Source of the DNA: Epiperipatus broadwayi
Taxonomy: Eukaryota > Onychophora > Udeonychophora > Euonychophora > Peripatidae
Direction of reading: 5' to 3'
Assembly: GCA_028023455.1 (NCBI GenBank)
Contig: JAQFVV010012398.1
Span: 7,836,682-7,900,681 of the forward strand
Length of the DNA stretch: 64,000 nt
The translations under genes were made by a program, and so were the position numbers. Below are positions 20,883-36,242 of the stretch, piece after piece; positions within the stretch are counted from its first letter, which is position 1, and the number at the start of each line of letters is the position of its first letter. The notes under the pieces are model-generated. The model made no database searches, was not told where the DNA came from, and saw only the letters and a program-made list of their open reading frames with translations.

Positions 20883-23800
20883 TAATGCTGGTTTTAAAAT
20901 CTCCCCTCACACACAAAAATGTATCTCAATGAAAAGATACCCTTAATTCTTTCTTCAAGTTTTCTTCAATCTTATTTCTGAATCAACACATGTGTTACCC
21001 AGTGTCATAATTTAACTGTTGCCCACAAATATTTTAAGACTATACCATGTCTGGATCATAAACTACAATATAAAATATCTCAGTATATTTTGTATCTTTG
21101 TGGATTGTCTTCAATACTCTTGCTGTCATCATCAAATCTTGAGAGTCATGTGAAAACATTCCTGTGATTTATGGTCTCAACATCATATACAATTTAGATT
21201 ATTTCAAATGTTTCAATATCAATTTTTCTCAATTAATAACAAAAATTAAAGTGTTTTATGCTGTCTATTGTATATATCCATTGTATATTAAAGTACAAAA
21301 CATACTTCATCTTTCAGGCCATAACTTGTGAATCAGGCACACTTGTACTTTAAAATTTTTGTGGTAAATAGCTAAAATACATTGTTACTTACACATGCAT
21401 TGATACATAGCTAGCACTGAAAGTAACATGGAGACAGAATCAGTCATCTTTTCACTGGATTACATTATACACATATATCTAAGTGCCTGGCTCAAATTTC
21501 CTCTCATATGGAATGCCATACAAATACATTACAATTAATTGTCAGTCAGTTTTTTTATTATGCAAACTATTATACAGGATGTTTTTTTTTTAAATAAATG
21601 AAAACAAAAAATATCATTATAAGAAAAAAATAGAAATTTAAATGGAAATTCTTTACTTATCTCATCATCATAAGAATATCAATGAGTTCCTTTTATATGA
21701 CAAATAAAACTAAATGAAATAATTACTTTGTAATAAGTAAATAATGTGGAACATAATGTTATATATAATCAATTTTTTTTGTAATTGTTGAATTTATATA
21801 TGAGAGTTTTGATTTGTTTTATTTATTTATATTATAATTGTTTGTTTTAATTTCATTATTGGACCCTGAAAGGTTTTATATCAGGTGATTCATTAACGTT
21901 AAATAGATTTGTCACATTCGAAAAGGGCACCAAAGCAGGTGCTGAAAAAAAGCTTTTTAATGTATAAAATTATTATTTGATTATATAGCTGTTGTAAGGA
22001 ATTATTATTTTTTGATTTTTATTTCATATATGTGTGTATGATAGATGGGGGGGGGGATTTATTTAACCTTCTACCATCATAGCATTCATGTATATAAAAA
22101 GTATTTTGCCATAGAGGGTATGTGTGCATATAGATAGCTCAATTTTAAGCCCACTAGATGTATATTTCTTTAGCATTAAAAATTTTGTTTTATTTTTATA
22201 GTTATTGCTTTGTATTAATGAATATTAATAAATAGTGATTAAATACATTGTCATCATTCTTATAGTAGTAATTTTAAATTTTAAGTAATTTGAGCTAAGG
22301 ATGAATTACTGTTGCATAAGACAAGTTTTGAAACAAACTTCTATGTATTCTATTACATATTTTAGTACAATTCTGGTCATTTTAACTTTATATTTTATTT
22401 TTTGTCGCTTGGGTTCATTGCACTGCACTCATGTTATAAATAAAATTATTTTGTATAAGCTGAAAATTTAACAAGAATTGGCATAAATAGAAATCAGAGT
22501 GTTACTTAGAGAGTTTAGACATATATCCTTACTGTTTAAAAAATTTTTTTTTATTATATTATTTTATTTATTAATGAATCTTATATTATGTTAGAATAGT
22601 GATTTCTTCAAGAATAATAACCAACTCAGTTGTGTAAATAAGGCTTGTTTCAGTCATAATTGTGCCTGAATTAAAACTTCTCCATATTAGAGTTTTTTTT
22701 TCTTTATTTTTTTTATATTTATTTAAATATTTGTGTTTATACATTTTTTTAAATATACATATTACCAATAATTCATTGCCTGACATTTGTTGCTGTTATC
22801 TGCCTCTCTATTGTTACTTTAGATAAGAATCTCTGCTTCAGCATTTAATCTAGCAGTAGCGGTAATTAAATTCATACATATGAACAGACATATTGATCCT
22901 ATCAATATGTTATTTAATCACAAAATAAATTTTTAAACTAGTAAAAGCCTTTTGTGCCATTATGTGATAGATACATGGATGACTGTCCAATACACTATAT
23001 AACTGTAACAGTTGAGAATATATAACTATCCTCATATATTTGTTGTCTCTAGACACTAAAATAATAAGGTTGACTAGATCTGTCATCTGTTAGCTTAATC
23101 TTGCAACAAATCCCTGCATTACAATGTTTATCATATACTATTTCCACTATTTTAATTCAAATATTTTATTCAAATAAAATTAAAAGTAATCTTGTGACAT
23201 TTATTTTATATCTAGACCCCTATGAGATTCTGAAGATATACTCTGATCACTAGGATGTCATGAACATCTTTTAATCTGGAAACTTTTTTAGATGGATCTA
23301 AATAAATTTTTAAAACTTTTAATTGGTTTTGAAAATAATAAAAATAATTAATTAAATCAAAATACATTTATTTATCATTCAAAAACATTTGATTTATTTC
23401 TGGGAACCTGTAGTCTATCAGAGTATTATAGAACAATTTCTATAAAAGTTTACTTAACACTAGAATATTTCTTTAAAAACGTTGGAAATTATTTATTTAT
23501 TCCATTCAGGAAATACTTTAATTAATTTTACTTTTGCAAAAATATTCTGGGTTCTATTACTGAAAGTATTTAATTTTTTCTTTCACGATGAAATTGGGAG
23601 AATATATTTTTTATATATAACTTTTTGAATTACTTGGAATAAGACTTTTCTCTATATGCATTTTAGATTCCTATAGCATTTTTATTGTACTTTTATTAGC
23701 ACTATAACTGGATGATCAATTTGATGATTCCATTATCACTTAAACATCTTTAGTGAATGATCATTGCATTTTTCGTCTACTTTGATTTTTTGCCCCAAAA

Positions 23801-26095
23801 TTACATTTCCATATTTGTAGATAATCAGATGTTCATTATCAAACAACTGCATTTCAGTATGATTTCTTGAAATATTTATTTCTTTTTTATCTAATAATTT
23901 AGATAATTAATTTTAGTTTTCTTGTTTTAAAATTAATTTATTAACTTGTTTATATGAATTCCGCTTAACAGTATATTAATTTGGCAATCTAATTAATTAT
24001 ATTTGGATACATATTGTGAATTTGAATGTGTGTCTTTATAAAAAAGGATTCTTAGAAAAGTTAATTGTCAATATCTTCCAATCTTGCCTGGATACTGTTA
24101 AAATTCCATGCTAATTTTTTCCCCCAAATTTTTATTCTTTTCAGGAACTATTTAATTTTATAATATTTGTATATTTGACTAGTGTAGTTTCTTTATATTT
24201 TTCCTTCCCTATTTCTCTTTGTTTAGGTTTATTTTGGTTTGATCATCATGTTCTGATATGCATGTGAATCTCCACTTGCAGATTTTTACTCTATAGCCTA
24301 TTTTTCAACAGCAATTTTAAGTATACTTATTTTAACTTAAAATCTTTTTGCATTTTAAAAATTGATATTTTTTGACTTTCATTTGCTTTACCATTTTCAA
24401 CCTTTTGTGCTTATTTGATAATTATTTATCTTCTATTCCATTCCTATTTAATTGTAGCTTCATAGTTAGATAAGATTCAACTAGTAGCTGTTGTTTGTGT
24501 TTGTTATCAGATATTCTCCATTAACTGATCTAGAACTTTTTCAAAAAAATTCACAATATGTCCAGATCTAAATAAGTTCTCTAAGAACTATATTGTATTT
24601 CTTAACTTTTTTTCTCCTTTTGTTTGTCTGCTATCTTAAATGAAGATGAAATCACATCATGAGAAGGCCTTAGATCTGAAGTAATATTTTCATTTATTTA
24701 TTCATTTAATTGCATAGGAATCTGTTGGGTCTGATATTTGATCAATTATTTTAAATAGCCTCTTTTTCATTAAACATGGTTTTACTGATTTCTATTTATT
24801 GCCATTATTGAATTTAATATTATAAATTTTTGTACATTCAAACATATATATATAGGCTATTCAGATGCACTATTCATATCAAACTCCGTAATGTAAGTCT
24901 ACCCAATCAGTATCAAAATATTTTCTAATGATTTCAAGGTTTAAATTTTTGTTGCCAATTTTTTAATTGATCAGTGATTTTCTCTTTCCTTAGATTGGTT
25001 TCTATTATATCCAGGATTGAGAGATAATGTATAAAATGATAAAAGATAGAAGCACAAGGAAATTCAAATGAGTCAACTAAGGTTAATAATTTCACATATA
25101 TATAAGAAATATATACCATTTACAATGAATATAAATCAAGTACAATACTGATATAATTTCAGTATATAAGCAAGTATCTTAATAACAATCTCCATTTAAT
25201 TCCACCAGTTAACATTATACATATATTCTCAGTTTATGGCATATTAAAATAATAATAAAACTGATTAGATCCATCCAGATTTTTCTAATTTTCTAATAGC
25301 TTAATCATCATGATAGACTCTGATCATGAAGTTAATTGAAATTTTTCTTACTATTTCAAATTACACCCTTCTCTAACAAGTCAAAAAGGCTTTTTAAAAT
25401 CGTATGACGTGACTTTTTATACTTAAGTTTTTTCATTATATTCTAGAGTATATACCAACCGAGCTAAGACATGTACCTATGTTTTAATAGATTAAAATTG
25501 ATTTCGAAAAATATTATATTAATTTTTGAGATTTTTTTTTTTTTTTTGTAATATTCAAAACATTTATTTACCGTTCATATATTTTAATCTTTTTGGAAAC
25601 CTGATGTCTATTCAACATAACAATTTGTTTAATAACATCATTTAACTTTCTATAAACATTCATTTTACACTCTAATATTTTTTCTTTAACTTTGAGCAAT
25701 TATTTATTTATTTCATGGAAAGCATTTTACATTTGTAAAATTCTATAACGACCCACAACTTTTCATTTTTTAAACAAAATTAATATTGTTTTTTTTTTTA
25801 AAAAAAAGAAAAAAGACAAAACCAAACACTAGTTGACCCAAATCATCAAAAAATTGTAACTTCCTTAATTAAATCAATTATGTTTTCCTTCTTCACAATA
25901 AAACCGTTAAAGTTTATTCTTTGTCGTTTATACAGCCGTTATTATTATTATTTTTTAAAATTTAAATGAATAACATCGACTACAGTTCAAATTTTAGATT
26001 TCTTCCAGTCTAATTCTTTCATTTGAGAAAAAAAAATTTGTTGTTTGGATGATTATTAAATATTTTATTAAATAAAATAAAAATAATCAAATGAC
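20883..26095. other. AT-rich region with possible decayed retroelement on the minus strand
   Basis: Mostly anonymous. Between 23,180 and 24,900 and again around 25,380-25,770 the sequence shares words and order (an ACATTTATTTA... start, a CCTG(T/A)(A/T)GTCTAT step, then a TTATTTATTTATT...CATT step). The minus-strand translation gives scattered coding-like segments without a motif I can name. This could be two pieces of a very old LINE. No exons with convincing splice sites were seen. Confidence 0.3.
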
Positions 26096-26099
26096 TATT

Positions 26100-26205
26100 T
26101 CTGGGAGTTCAAAAGAAGTTCAAGCGCCTTGAAATACCCGAACTGGGATCTATCCGAGGACTTTAAATCTCAGAGCCTGATACTCTGCCACTTCTCTAAA
26201 CTATG
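26100..26205 (-). repeat. tRNA-derived SINE, minus strand
   Basis: The minus strand reads GTGGCAGAGTATCAGGCTCT (box A-like TGGCAGAGTATC), then CCTCGGATAGATCCC (box B-like, family GGTTCGATTCC), then CAGTTCGGGTATTTCAAGGC. Spacing of the two boxes and the GAGTATCAGGCTCTGAG arm are those of a tRNA-like head. The anticodon arm and acceptor do not close, so it is a SINE head and its unique body rather than a tRNA gene. Confidence 0.6.
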
Positions 26206-26569
26206 CAAGACAAATGGACCCATAATTTTTTGGGTGTACAATTAGAAGATAAAAATATGGTAACACATACAAGCAACAAATTTCATCGTCACAATTGGTG
26301 CAGTTAGATGATAACGAAGAAAGAAAGATCACGATTCTGAAAACTATAATCAAAAAGAACATAAGACAAATAATAATGTCAGTTATTTTAGGCATAAATG
26401 TTAAAAAATTCTCTCAAAAATATTTATTTTTTATTTTAAGTAATATCTTTATTATCAAAAAAAATCAAATCATTACATACAGAAATATAAAATCAAACTA
26501 TTTACATTCTCTACATATATAATATAATTATTTACATACATTTCTTTAAATTACCCATCATTTTCTTCA

Positions 26570-27720
26570 ATATTTCTTTTATGCAACTGTTCTTATATGT
26601 TTTAATCTTCTTGAGTGACTGTTTTAAATTAGTTGATACCTTCATTTTCATATTTCACACAATGTTGATCCTGTGCTTCCCCATATCTTTTCCATCATTT
26701 TCCTTGGTAGGTATCTTAAGCATTGATCAAAATATTTATCCCATTCTTTATCCAATTTCTTCAGCCAGTTGTACTTTTTATTATCAAAAATCATACCTTA
26801 CCTTATTGTTCTTAAGGTGTGCATTACAATTATTGCATTATGTGGGTTAATTTTTTTTATGTTTTGTATCATCATACTTTTCAGATTTATAATTGGAGAA
26901 TGAAATACTTTATTTCTTATTTGTTTAAATGTGCTGCATTCCTCAAACAAATACAAAAATGTCTCATCTCTGGTCCTTCAAAATATACACAATGTTTCCA
27001 GACTCATATTTAATCTTTTATTTAGATATATTGATGTTGGAAGTATACCATTCATTAATTTAAAAATAAATTTCATGTAAGATTGAGGAACACATATTGA
27101 TTGGAAGTTCTTCAAAATACTCTTTTTTGACACCTATACCCAAGAAGATCTCTTCCAATCCATTTGCTTTTTTAAATTCCTATATTTTATGTTGAACAAG
27201 TTGGTTATCTTTAATTCATCTTGTAAGTCTTTTTATGCTATAAATAATTCTGCCATAAAAGATCTTCTTTCTTTTCCTATTTTGCTATCTATTTTTATAT
27301 CATATATTGGTGGATTAAAACATTGGCTTTGTATTACATTCATGTATGGTCTAGCCTTAATGTAAGATATATATGCTTGGCGATCAATCAGGTTAAGTTC
27401 TCCCTGGCTAATTGGTAATTGCAATGTTGAAATTAACAGGAGTCTTGATGTTTCCTCCCAAATATACTTCTTTGCTATCCTATTTATTTTGTTTATTGTT
27501 TTATTGTATAAATTTACCCAAGGAGCATAGTATCCCAAAATTCCTGTTATTATAGCATTATATATTTTAATTCTTGTAACCTGATATAGTCTTATCAATA
27601 AAAAATTCTTAATTTTTTGTTCAATTTTTTCAATTATTATTTTATTTAAATAATTGTTCATACTAGTTTTATGCATATATAATGGCATTCCCAAAAATAC
27701 TGATGGAATAGCTTGATAAT
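26570..27720 (-). mobile_element. L1/Tx1-like LINE, RT C-terminal part, minus strand
   Basis: The best preserved part is an open frame at 27,233-27,694. It starts FLGMPLY-like (family YLGxPL), followed by KIKNFLLIRLYQVTRIKIYNAII (family W..R.LS..GR..II), YYAPWV, then a tryptophan-containing KKYIWEE segment (family FxW) and LQLPISQGELNLIDRQAYI (family LxxPxxxGGLGLxD). This series marks the end of the RT and the following domain in L1-like non-LTR elements. Further 3' (26,900-27,020) the degraded HCVYFEGPEMRHFC stretch recalls the C-terminal cysteine-histidine motif. Frames beyond the open segment are broken. Confidence 0.65.
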
Positions 27721-28307
27721 GCGTATTTTACTCTCTCAAAAATATAATAACTTATTATTTATAGAAATACATTTAGTTTTAAGTAAATCTCCATGGATAC
27801 TATTTTAAGAATCAAAATATTTTTGTTGCTTATTTTCTATTTAATTTTTCCTTTAAAAATATGTGACATTTAAAACATTTTTTTAATCATCCTCATTATC
27901 ATTAACAATGTAGATAATATCTAAATTGACATTATTATTTCTCTTATGTTCTTTTAGATTAGTTATAGTTCTGATTTTCATGAGCCTTTCTTTCTTCATT
28001 GATTATCTATCTGTACAAACTGTAACAATGAAATTGTTTGCTTGTCGGTTGTAAACCACATTTTCATTTTCTAATTGTACAACCAAAAAAATTTGGCTTT
28101 AATTTAAACTTATTTTTTTGCTTAATTATTATATTATAAAAAAATTATACTCTTTTTTTTTTATTTAATTATCTTTTATTTTGTTGAGTTTATTTATTAA
28201 ATTTGTGCCACATTATTATTATTTACAATTCTTATAGTTTTTAGAAATTTAATCAAGTCATATTGAAAATGATTATAATAGCAAATGTATTTTAATTATT
28301 ATTTACA

Positions 28308-28370
28308 AAAGCTAGTGTTTAATATAACTGTCTGTAAATTCCATAATTTGGGGTTCAAACCTGGTCATGA
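28308..28370 (+). repeat. possible degenerate tRNA-derived SINE head
   Basis: An AGCTAGTGTTTAATATAAC box A-like segment is followed 30 bases later by a good box B, GGGTTCAAACCTGG. The middle (CTGTCTGTAAATTCCATAATT) resembles a Thr or Tyr type anticodon arm that no longer pairs. Two loosely similar blocks lie at 28,505-28,545 and 28,625-28,680 and might be related. Weak call. Confidence 0.35.
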
Positions 28371-30324
28371 TAAAATGTAATTTTTTTTTATGTCACAAGC
28401 ATATTTTGTTACTTTTTTATATGTTGTCTATAGCCTACACAACTAACCATTTAGTATCAGTCTTTAAATAGATGTTTTTCTTTTGCAGTTTAGCACAAGT
28501 ATAAAATGATAGATCCTAGAACTAAAATTGTTGGGGTCCAAGTATATACCATTACTTCTAGACTCAAACATCACATGACTTTCCAAGAAACTAGTCATTG
28601 GATTATTTTCCATATTAAGTTTATTGCAATGATAGAATGATGGATTAAAGAGTTAAAGATTTTGGATCAAAGCTTAATCTATGTCCTCTGATGCTCAAAA
28701 TCATATTACCTTGAGAGTTTGATTTTTTAAATGCTATCTACTTATTATTAACTAATGATTAAAGTCCCTACATTTTGTATAGTTGGTCACACAGTGATTG
28801 TTGAAGCTTACAAAAATGTAATTGTACTATATATTATTGCAATATATATCATAATCTGTACTGATTGTTATTTTGATGGTATAGATTTTTTTCCCCAATT
28901 AAAACATTAAGATATTAATATTTTTATTATAAATATATCTAATTATTTTTATAATGTTAATTTCAGATATGTTTATTATTATTTTTATTATTAATTTGAA
29001 CAAACAATACTAATACAGTCATTAATGCACTTCACATAATGCAAATATATTATTTTTATTATTCCAAACCTCCAAAAATAGTTGAAAGTTTTGATTGTCT
29101 ATTAAACTTTTCCAGAACTATTATATACACAATTATACATAAATATCCATTATCATTATTATCCAATTATTATTTAATTTTTTTTAACTTAAATCTCCCC
29201 TCTCTCAAAATGATAAATCTTTACACAAATGTGTTCCCAAAATTCGTGCTAATGTAAACCAAACAAGTCATTAAAAAAAGCAACTACAATTGTTTCTTAT
29301 AATAAAAAGTTTATTTCATTATCACAGATTTAAAATACACAAAAATACTTTGACTATCTTACAAAAAAAAGAAGTTTAAATTGAGAATTAATGATAGTTA
29401 ATGAGTAAATATTTTACTGAGCTTGTTATTATTCTCAAATACTAATCTATGTATAAACTAACTGTTATAAATAATCACTGTATAATTACAGTCAATTTTA
29501 AATTAATTTAAAACTTTATTGAGATAATCATATTAATAATGATATATGATTCTAATCACAGTTTTTAAAATTAAAATAAGTAGAGAAAAATAAAGGAAGT
29601 TATCATATTAATAAAAATTGTAATTTATTTCCAACACACTTTACGTTGTCTTTTTTAGGGTATGTTTATATTAAGAATGGGTAAACTTTTATTTTATGAT
29701 TGCTGGCAATTTGAGAAATCATCTTAAGATGTTAATGTTGATTTTCTGTAACTATGTAAACACATTATAAATAAAAATTAAGCAAATAACAAAGAAAAAA
29801 CAATTTGCTTTTATATAATATATTTTGTCATTTATTTTTTTAATGCTTTACATATTATGTAATCATTTTACTTATAATTAAATGCTGTTTTTTTTTGTGA
29901 AAAACTAAAATTTCATGTAAAGTGTTATCAGTAAACTATTGTTACTGCAAATATTTTTAAATAAAAATAAATCAAGTTAAAAAAACCCACTGTCTACATT
30001 TTCTAATTTATTTTTGCATTTTATTATATGATGAAAGTTTGTTTATGTAATAATAAACAAATGTTCCCATTTTCTAAAAAGAATATTTACAATTATGAGA
30101 GACAGATATTAATTTTAAGTGACTTATCAAATCTATTATTTAACAAAACTCATAACTATGTTTTAAAAAATGATTTTCATCTTTAAAATATTGTTTTAAA
30201 GAATAATTGCTTTATGTGAATATGGCCATCAATTTTCATTAAATGCTTTTATCTAAGTTACAATATCTGTTTGTTTGTAAACTCTTGTAAATACTTTTCT
30301 TATTTAAGTTAGAATAAAATTTTA

Positions 30325-31560
30325 AAATTTACATTTAATTGATTTAAATGCAATATAATTTCTTGAAATTTGGTACATTTCTTTAAAATTACTATCATAG
30401 TCATAGGGCACTATAATATTTTAAGTAGCTTATCTAATTTCTTAGATTTGAACTGATGGGTAAGGAAATTTTGAATATTTTGATATCAATTTAAAATTCA
30501 TTTTTTAGAACATTAATATGTTACATGTAAGCACTCAAAAAGGCATTATAGAAATTTTTGGGTTCAATTAAAGCTTGAATGAAATTATGATATTTTAAAA
30601 TCAAGATTCAACTTTTTTATTGCCCAAATTCCAGTTGGTTGAGTGAGTGAGTTAAAACTCTAAACTTTTGATTGGTCAATTACAGAATCAGTAGTAAAAA
30701 TATATCCATCTTTTAATATTATATTCATTTTAGTTTTGTTTGTAAAATGTATATTAATAATTTGTCAGATTATAAAAGGGAATGAAAGTTTTTTCAAAAA
30801 TAAATTTCTATTTATAATTATAAAAATATTTGAAAGCAAAGAACCTAAAAAGAACATTTGTAACCTATTAGACAATGTTGTGTATGTCGATTTTCTTTCT
30901 CAACTTATGTTCATGTAAAAGTAAAGAATTTTTACTAAAATCTTAACTATTTTTATAAAATAATTTTATTTTCAGCATATTTTAGCAAAATAATTTATAA
31001 TATATAAAAAAAACATTAAAAACCATTCTAAAACAACATTTTCACTTTCAAAATCAAAACAAAAAAGTTGGAGCAGTGAAAATTACTGACAAGTGCTCTT
31101 CCTTTCTTCAAAATGAGAACCAACCAATCAGCATCTAGGAAAGCATGCCTTCTCTTATTGTTGTAACTTCTTATGTCAATATTATTGATTTTTTACTTGT
31201 AAAATAATTCTAGAGAGGCAGCAACTTATGGTACTTTTTAAGCTTTAAAATGAGCCTAAATTCATTACAATAATGTAAAAATTGCCCATTTTAGTGTGTG
31301 TTGAAGCCATGTTCAAATTGATTTGCATCTTTCTTTAAAAGCATTAATAGATTTAAATTCAATATAATTTGTTGAAATTTGATACATTTATTCTAAATCA
31401 GTCCCAAAATGATAGGGTACTATAATATTTGAAGTAGGTGACCTAGTTTCTTAGATAAAAAACACTGGGTGGGAAAATATTTGATATCAAATTAAAAATT
31501 GTTTTAGAATTTCAATATGTTCTAAATTATGTGCATGATTTTTTTGTTTTCAACTCAAAG
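30325..31560 (+). repeat. dispersed direct repeat pair
   Basis: About 220 bp at 30,335-30,560 recur at 31,345-31,560 with roughly 75-80% identity by eye. Shared landmarks are TTTAAAT(G/T)CAATATAATTT, a GATAGGG(T/C)ACTATAATATTT step and a TTTGATATCAA step. The offset is about 1,010 bp. Origin unknown; no coding signature. Confidence 0.6.
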
Positions 31561-31609
31561 CTCAATTTTAGTTAAAATAAAATAAAGTTAGTTTACAATA
31601 TAATTTTGT

Positions 31610-32080
31610 TAAGCATTTTTTTAAAAAAATTTAAAAAAAAAAAAGACAAACACTTTTCAAAAGGAAGGACATCTTCACATTTTAAGTTACTTAATGTTTT
31701 ATTATGCACATATATAATTATGTACACATATTAAATATAATATATATATATAAGGAATATATGTTAAGTTATTATAAAAATATCTAGTGATATATATATA
31801 TATAAATTATAAGTGTCAAATAAATTTAAAATAAAATCATACATATTAAATGAGGTTTGTTACAATATACTTTTGGTAAGCATTTTTTTGAAAAAAAATT
31901 CAATTAAAAGCAAAAACATAAAAAACTTTTCACTTAAAATGATATTTTCATATTTTTAAGTGACTTAATAATTTATTATGCCCATAATAATTATGTACAC
32001 ATACTAAATATAATATATACATAAGGAATATACATATTAACTTGATCAGAAATATTTCATGATATATATATATATCTGTC
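31610..32080 (+). repeat. tandem duplication, about 260-bp period
   Basis: 31,610-31,800 and 31,870-32,080 share TAAGCATTTTTTT, CTTTTCA...TTTTAAGT(T/G)ACTTAAT, TTATGTACACATA and TAAATATAATATATA in the same order, each ending in an (AT)n run. Identity is about 80% by eye. No function assigned. Confidence 0.65.
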
Positions 32081-33832
32081 AAGTTGAGTTTTAAATCTTT
32101 ATTTCCTATGCTAATATTAACAAATTAAAAATAAATCGAAATATTGTTTTATATTAAATGCTTTTATTTTCTATACTAAAATGCAAAAAAAATATTTTTC
32201 TTTCAACGTCAACTGGTGATTTTAGATTTAATTTTAAATAAAAGCCTGGGAAAGGGTCCAGGATTGATAAATAAAAGCATTTAAACATAGAAAAAAACAT
32301 CTCTATTTATTTTAAATAATAGCTTTGGTAATTAATTTTAAATTAAAATGAGTCTATGATAACCAGAAAATTTTTTGATAAATATTTGCATAGATACCTT
32401 ATAAGAAATTTAAAGATTTTCTTACTTTTTTAATTTAATATTTTTATTGATTAATTTTTTCTATAAGGACAGCAATAAAGTTGATCTTATTTTTAATAAT
32501 ATACCTTTATACTTATTCAGGAGGTTTTCTATATAAATCTGCCATTTTTTTTAGCTAATGTGTATTCTTTAATTTTACATTCCTGAATAATGTCAATTTG
32601 TACAAACTAGGTATTAAAAATTTAGTATTCTAATCCTTATATATGACTTGACATTTATTATAATCCAGAATACAGCTTGATTTAAATATAAAGTAAGTTC
32701 AAAGACTTACTTAATGTATAAATAGGTTGAAAATTAAAGTGACATTTTTATTTTTTTTCTTAATACACATTTGAATGTAGATTGGTTTCTATATTATGTT
32801 TGCTTTAACAATTCTTTGCTAAAAATGACTGGATAAATTTCAGTCATGAAGTGAATATCTTTGGATTAAAATTTAACAATTTGATCATTTATTTTATTTG
32901 ATATTACTGATACTTTTCTATTTAAAGCTATTACAGCTTAACAAAAATTTTGTCTAAGACTAATTTTATGTTAGAAAAATTTTCAAATGAATACATATCA
33001 GTAATATCAATCAAATAAAATAATTGATAAAGATAAGTTGGCAATTTGTCCTCCATATATAAAACTTTTCATGATATCTGTTTTCTTGAGCAATATCTTA
33101 GCTCACAATATAGAACTTTTACTCAAATTCATTATCAATATATGTTTTGTGTTCTTGAAATATTTCCATCATTTTACATGATACAAGATGCTAGTGATTG
33201 GCATGGATATCAACAATATCATATAACCCACATAACTTCAAGAGTAATTATTTTTCTATTCTAAAGCCAGCTGCCATAAGCTTGAATAATCAAGGAAGTT
33301 TCTAAATTTTGATTTTAACAATAAAAATTAGTTTAAAAGTTAATCTAATACATTTGGGTATCTGCAGTCATCATTTACTATTTCGTGCTTATTTAAACTG
33401 ATAACCTGAAATTTTGGAAAAAAATCATGAGATTTTAAATTCAGACTAACTCTTTTGCATAATTATATGAATCTGATTTTTTTTTCAGTTACTATATTTA
33501 CTGTTAACTTTGTAATCATACCAACAACATCACATGAAGTTTTCATACAAATATGCAAATGAATTAGCCTTAGAACAAAAACAAGAGGCTGATTGAAAGA
33601 TGAACATTTTATAGCACTATATTTTTGGTAACCATCAATTACTCAAGCTTGTAATAGATCTAATAACTATATAAGAGTATTATGTTTAGCTAAAAGATAA
33701 AAATAGCCTATAGTTTTTAATAAAAATATGATCTCCAAAGTATGTAAAGACAATACTGGAATCAGATTTTTATACCATGCAAGTGAATTAACCTAGATTT
33801 AAAACAGCTTTTAAATATCTCATTATTAACTT

Positions 33833-34725
33833 AATAATCAATAATGCAAGTCATATATAGCATGACATTGTTTTATTAAAAAAAGCTTGTATTATAGAGA
33901 GCATACCAATAGCTTAAACAAGGTGTTATTAATAAGTGCAGGAAGAGAAAATATTTAAAATATTCTATCTGGAATATTTTAGCCCCAGACCAATTGGTTT
34001 GGGCTTATGGCTCATCTCCATAAGGAGCTTGAACATTCAGACACTAGATCAAAAATATCAGTTCAAAACCCAGTACTTATTTAATACATAACAACTGAGA
34101 AGTAACTCTGAAATTTTCATATGTAAAAAAAGTCTTCAACTTCAGCTATCTAACTCAAATAGCTATGTGGGACTGAACTAAATTCAGATCTACCATATAT
34201 TAATATTCCTAGAATTGCCAAAGCCTTAAAGGTGAAATTATAATAATCAATAAAGCAATGCATATATAGTGTGACATTGCTTTATATAAAAAAAGCTTGT
34301 ATTTACAAAAGTGCAATATAGAGAGCATACCAATAGCTCAAATAAGCCCTTATTAATAAGTGCAGTAAAAGAAAATATTTAAAATCTCTATCTTGAATAT
34401 TGTTATCCTCAGACCAATTGGTGTCGAGCTTATAGCTCATCTCAGTGAGAATCTATAAGATTCAGACACTAGATCCAAAATATCAACTCAAAACTCACCA
34501 CTTATTTAATACATAACTACTGAGAAGAAACTCTGAAATTTTCAGACATAAAAAAGACTTCAACATCAATTATCTAACTCAAATAGCTATACAAGTTTTG
34601 AGTTGGAATTTTGGATCTAGTGTCTGAATGTTCTAGCTTCTCACTGAGGTGAGCCATAAGCCTAGTCTGGGGATAAAAATATTCCAGTTAGAGATTTTAA
34701 ATATTTTCCCTTACAGCATTATATC
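33833..34725. repeat. ~410-bp tandem pair followed by an inverted third copy
   Basis: Unit 1 (33,833-34,195) and unit 2 (34,240-34,590) are direct copies with an offset of about 410 bp. They share a GACATTG(T/C)TTTAT...AAAAAAGCTTGTATT start, AGAGAGCATACCAATAGCT, a CAGACCAATTGGT step, TTCAGACACTAGATC, and an AACTCAAATAGCTAT end. A third copy (34,595-34,725) is inverted and starts immediately after unit 2, so the end of unit 2 and the third copy form a hairpin. A box B-like GTTCAAAACCC occurs in unit 1. The arrangement resembles the hammerhead repeat elsewhere in the window, but no CTGATGA/GAAA core is present. Confidence 0.72.
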
Positions 34726-35261
34726 AAGATGGTTTTTAGATGCTTAAGTGTTTTAGATCATCTTTGAATACTTTATTTAACTGAAGAAAGCAAGATCTAG
34801 ACACCAGTCTTCTCAACTATATGGCAAAAACAGAAGGCAGAAATTAGTGGGAACGGTTTTTTTTTCTTTTGCTATCACATATTATCTAAATAATTTTTCC
34901 AATTTTATCAAAAAAAAAATTTCACCCATTAAAATCAAGCGGTTTCTGAATTTTTATTTTATTTTGAAACAACTAATTTATGTAAAATGAAATAACTATA
35001 AGTATTCTGCTGGATGATTAATATTTCTAGCTACTTTATAGAAAGAAACAATTAACTTTTTTACCCATTAGCTCAGATAAGATAATTATTTATTGTGTTA
35101 GGTTGGCTATAAAGTTGTTACATAAAAAAATTGTAACTTGCCTTAGGTACTGAGGATTTCCATTCCTAGTTCCGTTGAAAAAATATATTGATGTTTTCCC
35201 AGATTAAAAGCCTTTGTGATGGATGGAAGGCAAATGTCCTAATTACCACTTTATAAAGTTT

Positions 35262-36242
<981 letters not shown>

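Noticed and set aside
26039-26100. CRISPR array or other prokaryotic features
   Set aside because: No direct-repeat/spacer periodicity was found here or elsewhere. The window is plainly eukaryotic.
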